Below are positions 56,246 through 64,000 of a stretch of DNA of 64,000 nucleotides, piece after piece. The notes beneath the pieces were generated by a model. It was not told where the DNA came from and ran no database searches. It saw only the letters and a list, made by a program, of their open reading frames with translations. Source of the DNA: Nakamurella flavida. Lineage in GTDB: Bacteria; Actinomycetota; Actinomycetes; Mycobacteriales; Nakamurellaceae. The DNA is taken from contig NZ_JAUSQV010000001.1 in the NCBI RefSeq assembly GCF_030811475.1, positions 434,001 to 498,000 on the forward strand, given 5' to 3'. How positions within the stretch are numbered: position 1 is the first letter of the stretch; every line of letters starts with the position of its first letter. The translations under genes were made by a program, and so were the position numbers.

Positions 56246-57346
56246 ATGGGCGGAAGCAGACCCCGCCGGACGGCGTCGATGGCCGACATCGCCCGGGCGG
56301 CCGGGGTATCGGTGACAACGGTGTCACACGTGGTCAACAAGACACGGCCGGTGGCGATCGACACCGAGCGGGCTGTCCTCGCGGCGATCGCGGACCGAGG
56401 ATACGTCCCGGACAACGCATCCCGGTCCATGCGCTCGGCCGGGTCGCAGACCATCGGCCTGGCCATGTCCGTCCTGTCCAACCCCTACTTCACCGAACTG
56501 GTCAGTTCCATCGAGCAGGCCGTGTCCGGGGCCGGCTTCTCCCTGCTGCTCGCCGAGACCCACGACGACGCCGCGGAGGAGTTGCGCGCCGTGACGGAGC
56601 TGGTGGCGCGCAAGGTGGAGGCCGTCGTGCTGGCTCCGTCGGCCGATCCGTCGGCCGCGCTGGAGGTGGCCCGCCAGGCGGACATCCCCGTGCTCCTCAT
56701 CGACCGTTTCCTGGACGCCGATGTCGACCAGATCGCCTCGGAGAGCGTGGTTCCCACCGCGGAGCTGGTCGATCACCTCGCCGGGTCGGGGCACCGGCGC
56801 ATCGCCATGATCAGCGGGCTGGCCGGCCTGAGCACCACCGAGGAACGCATCGCCGGGTTCCGGCTCGGCATGCGCCGCCACCGCCTCCGGGTCGATCCCG
56901 AGCTGGTCGTCAGCGGCGAGTCCGACGGTGCACGCGCCGAGATCGTCATCCGGGAGCTGCTCGCCCTGCCCGAACCGCCCACGGCCGTCCTGGTCGGCAA
57001 CAACCAGATGACCATCGGCGTGATCCGCGGGGCGGGCCGGGCCGGGGTCGACGTGCCGGGGGATCTCGCGGTCGTCTCGTTCGACGACTTCGAGTGGGCC
57101 GATCTGTTCCACCCCCGGTTGACGGTGGTGGCGCAACCGGTGCAGGCCATGGGCCAGCAGGCGGTGTCGATGGTGATGTCCCGGCTGCGGGACCGGAGTC
57201 TGCCGGCCCGCCGTGTCGTGCTCCGGCCGACCTTCGTGCACCGCGACTCCTGCGGCTGCCACCGGGACTCGATCGTCGCTGTCGTCCCCACCGACGTCCC
57301 CCGGGCCATCGCCGACGCCCTGCCCAGTTCCACCGGCGCTGCCTGA
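56246..57346 (+). CDS. LacI-family repressor of the fructose locus
   Basis: 366 residues. The N-terminal HTH (about 12-32, MADIARAAGVSVTTVSHVVNKTRPV) is followed by the hinge and a periplasmic-binding-protein-like effector domain (IGLAMSVLSNPYFTELVSSIEQAV, VSFDDFEWADLFHPRLTVVAQP). It should bind a sugar or sugar phosphate. A C-terminal RDSCGCHRD motif and tail (about 330-366) extend beyond the usual end. Its 18-bp operator is repeated at all promoters of this locus. ATG is leaderless. Confidence 0.93.
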   Translation: MGGSRPRRTASMADIARAAGVSVTTVSHVVNKTRPVAIDTERAVLAAIADRGYVPDNASRSMRSAGSQTIGLAMSVLSNPYFTELVSSIEQAVSGAGFSLLLAETHDDAAEELRAVTELVARKVEAVVLAPSADPSAALEVARQADIPVLLIDRFLDADVDQIASESVVPTAELVDHLAGSGHRRIAMISGLAGLSTTEERIAGFRLGMRRHRLRVDPELVVSGESDGARAEIVIRELLALPEPPTAVLVGNNQMTIGVIRGAGRAGVDVPGDLAVVSFDDFEWADLFHPRLTVVAQPVQAMGQQAVSMVMSRLRDRSLPARRVVLRPTFVHRDSCGCHRDSIVAVVPTDVPRAIADALPSSTGAA

Positions 57347-57480
57347 CCTTCGTCGGGGCCCGACCCGGCGCGACGCAGGATGTCCCGGGATCCTGCCCCT
57401 GCCCGCCGCTCGGGCCCGACGACAGCAGAACGCCCGGCCCGACCCCCGATGCAGGGCGGACCGGGCGTTCTCCCGGGTGG

Positions 57481-57524
57481 CACAGGTGGTTCGGCCGTCG
57501 CTCAACGCGGCCGAACCACCTGTG
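57481..57524. terminator. Perfect 17-bp hairpin between lacI and frcA
   Basis: CACAGGTGGTTCGGCCG (57481-57497) pairs perfectly with CGGCCGAACCACCTGTG (57508-57524); 10-nt loop. It lies 5 nt before the frcA stop and serves both converging genes. Confidence 0.85.
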
Positions 57525-57529
57525 GCATC

Positions 57530-58399
57530 TCACTTGTCGTGGTACGAGCCCCAGGTGCAGGCACGGGCCGGGTCCATCGGGGTGGCGCCCGTCATGATGG
57601 CGACCGCCTCGGTGGGGGTGTGCGACTGCGGGGTGATGACGCCCGCGCGGCCGCCCAGGCGGGCGATGTGGATGCGGTCGGCCACCTCGAACACGTTGGG
57701 CATGTTGTGGCTGATCAGGATGACCGGCAGACCACGGGCCTTGATGGAGCGGATCAGGTTGAGCACCTGCCCGGTCTCCTTGACGCCGAGGGCCGCGGTC
57801 GGCTCGTCGAGCACCACGAACTTGGTGGCGAAGGTGGCCGCCCGGGCCACCGCGACCGCCTGGCGCTGCCCGCCGGAGAGGGTCTCCACGGACTGCGACA
57901 TGTTCTGGATGGTGCCGATGCCCAGATCGGACATCGACTTGCCGGCCGCCTTGTTCATGCCCTTCTTGTCCATCATGCGGAAGATGCTGCCGAGCGGGCC
58001 CGGCCGCAGGGTCTCCCGACCGAGGAACAGGTTGCTGGCGATGTCCAGCGCCGGGGCCACCGCGAGCGTCTGGTAGACGGTCTCGATGCCCGCGTGCCGG
58101 GCTTCCTGGGGGGACTTGAACGCGACGTGCTCGCCGTCCAACTGGATCTCGCCGGCGTCGGGGATGACGGCGCCGGTGAGGGCCTTGATGAGGGTCGACT
58201 TGCCGGCGCCGTTGTCGCCGATGATCGCGAGCACCTCGCCGGGGTACAGGTCCAGGTCGACGCCGTCGAGACCGACGACGCGGCCGAAGGTCTTGACCAG
58301 ACCCCGGGCGGAGAGCACGGGAGCGGCGTCGTAGTTCGGCTTGCCGAGTCCCTTCTGGGCGCCCGGGTTCTTCTCGGTGCTGGTGAGGGGAGTGCTCAT
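57530..58399 (-). CDS. frcA: Fructose-type ABC importer ATPase (FrcA-like)
   Basis: 289 residues, a single ATPase domain, unlike the fused double domains of RbsA/XylG. Walker A GDNGAGKS (61-68), the ETVYQTLAVAPALDI region, LSGGQRQAVAVARA and the VLDEPTAALGVKETGQV Walker B run are very close to FrcA of rhizobia, as is ISHNMPNVFEVADRIHI. Powers uptake of fructose, and in rhizobia also mannose and ribose. ATG 58399. Third gene of the pfkB-frcC-frcA operon. Confidence 0.92.
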   Translation of the reverse strand: MSTPLTSTEKNPGAQKGLGKPNYDAAPVLSARGLVKTFGRVVGLDGVDLDLYPGEVLAIIGDNGAGKSTLIKALTGAVIPDAGEIQLDGEHVAFKSPQEARHAGIETVYQTLAVAPALDIASNLFLGRETLRPGPLGSIFRMMDKKGMNKAAGKSMSDLGIGTIQNMSQSVETLSGGQRQAVAVARAATFATKFVVLDEPTAALGVKETGQVLNLIRSIKARGLPVILISHNMPNVFEVADRIHIARLGGRAGVITPQSHTPTEAVAIMTGATPMDPARACTWGSYHDK

Positions 58400-58401
58400 G
58401 G

Positions 58402-59435
<1,034 letters not shown>

Positions 59436-59439
<4 letters not shown>

Positions 59440-60521
59440 GGCATCGTCCTCTGGGGCAGTACCGCAGCGATGGTGGCACTGGGTGGGCGGGGAGCTGGTG
59501 CGGGTTCACGCTTGTCGGGACGACCGGCGTCGTCGAGATGGGGCCGTGGAATGGGATCAGGGTGGTCCGGTGGTGAGGCGGTCCCGGGGGAGGGACGGGG
59601 AGAGCGGTGGGGGAGGTCGGACAACCAGGCCCGGGCGCCGCGCCGCGCGCACCGCACCGCGGCCACCGACGCCGCCCCTCCGAGTCGATCGGTGAGGCAT
59701 GTGTCCTCCTGGGTGGCGAAGAAGCAGTAGGCACCGTGGAAGACGTCCCCCGCACCGAGCGTGTCCACCGCCGCGATCCGCGGGGGAACGATCTCCCCGT
59801 GCCGCCCACCCTCCCACCACAGGACCGCCTCCGCGCCCTGAGTGGTGATCACGATCCGGTTTCCGTCGGCGACCAGGCGCGCGGCGCTCTCCCGCACGTC
59901 GTGCGAACCGGGCACGCGGAAGTCGCCGGAGCAGATCACCGTGCCGGCCTGGGGGACGAGAGTGGCCATCTGCGGCTTCCAGCGACCGGCGTCGATGACC
60001 ACCGGTACACCGAGGCGGTTCGCGGTGCGGGCGGCCACGTCGGCCAGCGCGGGGTGGTGCCCGTCGATCAACAGGATGTCCGCCGGCCCGATCCACGGGG
60101 CCAGGTCCGGGATCTCGGCGAGGTCGAACCCGGTGGCGTCCATGCTGACGACGCTCCGATCGCCGTTGCCGCTGACGGTGATGGCGGACAGGGCGGGTTC
60201 GCTGTCCACCTCGGCGGACAGGTCGACGACCCGGACGCCGTACCGGTCGAGGTCGGCCCGGATGAGGTCCCCGACCGGGTGTCGACCGATCGCGGTGATC
60301 AGGACGGCGTCCCCGCCGAGCCCGGCGAAGGTGACGGCGGCGTTGGCGGCCGGACCACCGGCGGCGATGGAGGAGTCGGTCGCGGTGACCTTCTCGTTCG
60401 CACCGGGCGCGACGGGCAGGTAGTGGATGACGTCGAGCGTGGCCAGTCCGACGAACACGCCGACGGGTCGGGCGGCGGCGACGGAACTGTCCGGGCGGTG
60501 GGATGCGGTGCGTTCAGGCAC
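59436..60521 (-). CDS. PfkB-family carbohydrate kinase
   Basis: 361 residues from GTG 60521 (GTG 60533 also in frame). Ribokinase/PfkB fold: N-terminal GLATLDVIHYLP, PxxN-like AAGGPAANAAVTFAGLGG motif, and the C-terminal DTLGAGDVFHGAYCF signature with the catalytic Asp. It would phosphorylate the incoming sugar, such as fructose to fructose 1-phosphate. Residues about 300-361 form a Pro/Arg-rich tail that is not part of the fold and whose codons overlap the frcC leader. First gene of the pfkB-frcC-frcA operon. Confidence 0.88.
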
Positions 60522-60610
60522 GTTCCACCCCACTGCACACGTCAGGACCCTCCGCGACCGTGCGGCTCGCCCCACCGACGGCTGCGTCGGGTTCCGGAAC
60601 CGGTCCGCGA

Positions 60611-60640
60611 ACCATAGCCACCGGGAAAGGCGCTGCGCAA
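60611..60640 (-). promoter_or_regulatory. Promoter of the pfkB-frcC-frcA operon
   Basis: On the minus strand TTGCGC (60635-60640) and TATGGT (60611-60616) are 18 bp apart. The -35 is the right-hand arm of operator B1. The same TTGCGC/TATGGT pair drives frcB. Confidence 0.65.
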
Positions 60641-60682
60641 GGATTTGCGCACAGTCTCCGGCCGGCCGCAAAGGCTTGCGCA
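60634..60682. promoter_or_regulatory. Operators B1 and B2 between pfkB and fba
   Basis: B1 TGCGCAA-GGAT-TTGCGCA (60634-60651) has perfect 7-bp arms. B2 GCCGCAA-AGGC-TTGCGCA (60665-60682) has five of seven pairs. They start 31 bp apart, about three helical turns, so two LacI dimers could sit on one face. Both lie between the divergent promoters of pfkB-frcC-frcA and fba. Confidence 0.8.
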
Positions 60683-60687
60683 CGATG

Positions 60688-60716
60688 TTGCCAAGGTCGG
60701 GGGCGGTCCGTAGCTT
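60688..60716 (+). promoter_or_regulatory. Promoter of the class II aldolase gene
   Basis: TTGCCA (60688-60693) and TAGCTT (60711-60716) are 17 bp apart, 38 nt before the aldolase ATG. Operator B2 ends 5 bp upstream of the -35. Confidence 0.6.
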
Positions 60717-60753
60717 GCGGGGATCCCGTCCACCCTCCGACGCAAGGACTCCC

Positions 60754-61779
<1,026 letters not shown>

Positions 61780-61817
61780 CCCGCGGCCGACCGCCGGCCC
61801 GCCGCCCTGGCTCCACA

Positions 61818-61857
61818 CGAACGGCCCCGCCCGACGAGAGTCGGGCGGGGCCGTTCG
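61818..61857. terminator. Bidirectional terminator after the aldolase
   Basis: Perfect 18-bp stem (61818-61835 with 61840-61857) and GAGA loop between the converging fba and frcB genes. Confidence 0.9.
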
Positions 61858-61930
61858 GCGTTCGGCCTGCGTGGTGCTCGGATGCTCTCCGATGCGCGCC
61901 GCCGGTGAGGCGATGCGGGTGGAGCGGGGT

Positions 61931-61960
61931 GGGTCACCGGCGCCGGAGCGCCGGTGACCC
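61931..61960 (-). terminator. frcB terminator hairpin
   Basis: Perfect 13-bp stem GGGTCACCGGCGC / GCGCCGGTGACCC with a CGGA loop, 8 nt past the frcB stop. Confidence 0.75.
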
Positions 61961-61968
61961 GGGAGGGA

Positions 61969-63198
61969 TCAGCCCCAGCAGAGGTTGGTGCCCTCGGTGG
62001 TGTCGATGCTGTCCACGCCGTCGACCGGCTTGTCCGTCACCAGCGCGACGCCGGTGTCGTAGAAGTCCAGGCCCTCGGTCACGGCCGGCTTCTCGCCGCC
62101 ACGGGCGATGGTGACGATCGCGTTGACGCCGAGCTGGGCCATCAGCAGCGGGTACTGCTGCGAGGTGGCGCCGATGGTGCCGTTCTTGACGTTGGAGACG
62201 CCTTCGCAGCCACCGTCGACGGAGACGACGAGGGTGTCGGTCTTGCCGGCGGCCTGCAGCGCGCTGGCGGCACCGATGGCAGCCTGCTCGTTGATGGTGT
62301 AGACGACGTTGATGTCGGGGTTGGCGGCCAGGCAGTTCTCCATGGCCGTCTTGCCGCCGTCAGGGGTGGCCTGCGAGGCCTCCTGGCAGGCGATCTCGTA
62401 CTCGCCACCGTCGTACGAGCCGGTCTTGGCCTCGTCGCCCTTGACGGTCTTGTCGGCGACGTCGATGCCCATGCCGGACAGGAAGCCCTGGTCGCGGTTG
62501 ACGTCGACGGTCACGATCTTGTCGTTGAACGCGTCGAGCAGGGCGATGGTCGCCTTCTGGCCGGCCAGGGAGCCCTTGGCCCACTCGCCGACCAGGTTGC
62601 CGGCCGAGAAGTTGTCGGTGGCGAAGGTGATGTCGACCGTGTCGGCCGGGTCCGGCGGGGTGTCCAGCGCGATGACGAAGAGGCCGGCAGCGCGGGCCTT
62701 CTCGATCGCCGGGTTGACCGCGGGGCCGTTGGGGGTGATCAGGATGCCCTTGTCGCCGCGGGCGATGGACTGCTCGATCGCGTCGACCTGGCCCTGCTCG
62801 TCACCGTCGGCCTTGCCGGCGGCGATGGTGATGGTGACGCCGTTGAGCTCGCCGGCGGCCTTCTGGGCGCCTTCCTGCATGGCGATCCAGAACGGGTTGG
62901 TGGAGTCCTTGGTGATCAGGGTGACCGAGACCGGGTCGCCGTCCGGAACCGCGGCGCTGGAGGCGCTGGAGGAGCCGGCCGAACCGGAGGTGGCCGACCC
63001 GGAGGCGGCGCTGCTCGAGGCGGTCGCGCTGCTCACGGCGCTGCCGGCCGCGGAGGTCGCGGACGACACGGCGCTGCCGGCGGCGCTGGTGGCCGAGCTC
63101 GCCGTGTCGGAGGCGCCACCACAGGCGGAGAGCACCAGGGCGGAGGCGGCCACGAGGGCGAACGGGGCCGTCCACCGACGGAGGGAAGAGGTCTGCAT
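61969..63198 (-). CDS. frcB: Fructose-type ABC importer binding lipoprotein (FrcB-like)
   Basis: 409 residues. Lipobox LVLSAC gives Cys26; an Ala/Ser/Gly-rich linker fills about 28-84. The binding domain is strikingly like rhizobial FrcB: ITKDSTNPFWIAM, FATDNFSAGNLVGEWA, INVVYTINEQAA, VVSVDGGCEGVSNV, GATSQQYPLLMA and the terminal DTGVALVTDKPVDGVDSI block. It binds fructose (perhaps also mannose or ribose) outside the membrane. ATG 63198 with GGAG upstream. Transcribed alone, from an operator-bearing promoter. Confidence 0.94.
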   Translation of the reverse strand: MQTSSLRRWTAPFALVAASALVLSACGGASDTASSATSAAGSAVSSATSAAGSAVSSATASSSAASGSATSGSAGSSSASSAAVPDGDPVSVTLITKDSTNPFWIAMQEGAQKAAGELNGVTITIAAGKADGDEQGQVDAIEQSIARGDKGILITPNGPAVNPAIEKARAAGLFVIALDTPPDPADTVDITFATDNFSAGNLVGEWAKGSLAGQKATIALLDAFNDKIVTVDVNRDQGFLSGMGIDVADKTVKGDEAKTGSYDGGEYEIACQEASQATPDGGKTAMENCLAANPDINVVYTINEQAAIGAASALQAAGKTDTLVVSVDGGCEGVSNVKNGTIGATSQQYPLLMAQLGVNAIVTIARGGEKPAVTEGLDFYDTGVALVTDKPVDGVDSIDTTEGTNLCWG

Positions 63199-63348
63199 GT
63201 GTTCTCCGAGCACTCATCTGGTGCGCACTCACGCACCATTGCGGATGTCGATTCACCCTCGGTGACGCCGGGAACTGGACGGGGACGAGCCGGGCCGGAG
63301 CCCAGCTGATCACCGCGTTGTGGTCGCCGTCACGAAGACTGTGCGAGG

Positions 63349-63388
63349 ACCATAAGGCTGCCAACATGCTTGCGCAACCACTTGCGGT
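63349..63388. promoter_or_regulatory. Operator C1 and frcB promoter
   Basis: TGCGCAA-CCAC-TTGCGGT (63371-63388) has the 7-4-7 layout with five of seven pairs; TTGCGCAA (63370-63377) is itself a palindrome. On the minus strand TTGCGC (63372-63377) and TATGGT (63349-63354) are 17 bp apart: the frcB promoter, with the operator over its -35. Confidence 0.75.
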
Positions 63389-63414
63389 AACGCTTCGGAC
63401 TCGGTCTCCTGTGC

Positions 63415-63432
63415 CGCGCAAATCATTGCGCG
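63415..63432. promoter_or_regulatory. Operator C2 before the zinc dehydrogenase
   Basis: CGCGCAA-ATCA-TTGCGCG is a perfect 18-bp inverted repeat in the 400-bp divergent region between frcB and the dehydrogenase, 44 bp from C1. It is the best-formed site of the five. It probably controls the dehydrogenase; that gene's -10 was not clear. Confidence 0.8.
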
Positions 63433-63598
63433 AACCCTTGCCCTGTGGGACGCTCGCCGGGCCCGGATCACCGTCGACGCGGCGGCGATCCAGGTCCGCC
63501 GCGCACGGGCCCGCTCTCTCACCAGCCCCCTCGCGCGCGGCCCGGTGTCAGCGCAGACGTGTTGTCACCTCCCGTCGTCCCACGGAGGTTCCCACCCC

Positions 63599-64000
63599 AT
63601 GACAGCAGCCACCTCGGTCGTCGCAGGCGAGACCCTGCCGAGCAGCATGCGCGCCAGCGTCCTGACCGGCGCGTTGAAGATCTCGATGGACGAGCGCGCC
63701 GTTCCCACCCCCGCGCTGCATCAGGTCCTGGTCCACGTCTCGAAGGTCGGTGTCTGCGGGTCGGACATCCACTACTACCGCGAGGGCCGGGTCGGCCCCT
63801 TCGTCGTGGACGCGCCGCTGGTCCTGGGGCACGAGCTGTCCGGCCGGATCGTCGCCGTCGGCGAGGGCGTGGACACCTCCCGGATCGGCGAGCGTGTCGC
63901 CGTGGAGCCGCAGAAGCCGTGCCGGCTGTGCAGCCAGTGCAAGGCCGGCCGCTACAACCTGTGCCCGTTCATGGAGTTCTACGCGACCCCGCCGATCGAC
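63599..64000 (+). CDS. Zinc-dependent sorbitol/polyol dehydrogenase (3' end outside window)
   Basis: 134 residues present of an expected 340-360. Catalytic-zinc Cys53 (GVCGSD), His78-Glu79 (LGHE) and four structural-zinc cysteines (108, 111, 114, 122) are intact. The HYYREG segment and CPFMEFYATPPID are close to sorbitol/L-iditol dehydrogenases, which oxidise polyols to ketoses such as fructose. ATG 63599 with GGAGG 10 nt upstream. Divergent from frcB with operator C2 upstream. Confidence 0.88.
   Translation, partial: MTAATSVVAGETLPSSMRASVLTGALKISMDERAVPTPALHQVLVHVSKVGVCGSDIHYYREGRVGPFVVDAPLVLGHELSGRIVAVGEGVDTSRIGERVAVEPQKPCRLCSQCKAGRYNLCPFMEFYATPPID

Noticed and set aside
52830-56327. 1165-residue minus-strand reading frame
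   Set aside because: Antisense to the ABC exporter, and out of frame with the MarR and kinase genes; no recognisable domain.

Overview
This 64 kb window is high-GC chromosomal DNA from an actinobacterium. The evidence is GTG/ATG-started genes with GC-rich third positions, many apparently leaderless starts (a TAnnnT-like box 6-7 nt before the start codon), and actinobacterial families such as an Rpf lytic transglycosylase, LprG/P55, DUF3097, DUF5709, an InhA-type enoyl reductase, a MhuD-like heme monooxygenase and FbaA-type aldolases. Gene order over the first 16 kb resembles the mycobacterial acn-ripA-moxR1-DUF58-VWA-fabG1-inhA-NfeD-SPFH block. A Nakamurella/Frankia-like lineage would fit, but the genus is an inference. 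I saw no insertion sequence, prophage, CRISPR array, rRNA or tRNA. Aconitase (left edge) and a sorbitol-type dehydrogenase (right edge) are cut by the window.

Layout. 1-16.4 kb: aconitase with a recognisable AcnR-type operator, two membrane proteins, a RipA-like NlpC/P60 peptidoglycan hydrolase with an internal excalibur domain, MobA-like transferase, MoxR/DUF58/VWA operon, FabG-InhA fatty-acid enzymes, CsbD, two proteins of unknown function (one DUF3097), NfeD and SPFH. 16.4-21.6 kb: five-gene oligopeptide-type ABC importer. 21.6-31.2 kb: small conserved proteins, MFS efflux, type II NADH dehydrogenase, MarR regulator, TauE permease, MhuD-like monooxygenase, PurU and a GlgC-like nucleotidyltransferase. 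31.4-45 kb: Pgi, a c-di-AMP (ydaO-yuaA) riboswitch before an Rpf-LysM protein, a secreted beta-propeller divergent from a small putative DNA-binding protein with a 19-bp-periodic operator array, YiaA-like protein, a GH130/GT4-fusion pair, LprG/P55 lipid export pair, MalQ, YitT. 45.5-55.5 kb: HisC-type aminotransferase divergent from an Lrp regulator, NUC endonuclease, cold-shock protein, diacylglycerol-kinase family protein, SDR/hydrolase pair, HNH protein, MarR regulator divergent from an ABC exporter.

55.5-64 kb is the most interesting part: a self-contained fructose/sugar-alcohol locus. It encodes a P-loop kinase, a LacI regulator, FrcA, FrcC, a PfkB kinase, a class II aldolase, the FrcB binding protein and a zinc dehydrogenase. 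Three intergenic regions inside the locus carry five copies of one 18-bp inverted repeat (YGCGCAA-N4-TTGCGCR). They sit at or next to the promoters of all six transcription units, so the locus reads as one LacI regulon for uptake and breakdown of fructose or a polyol converted to it.
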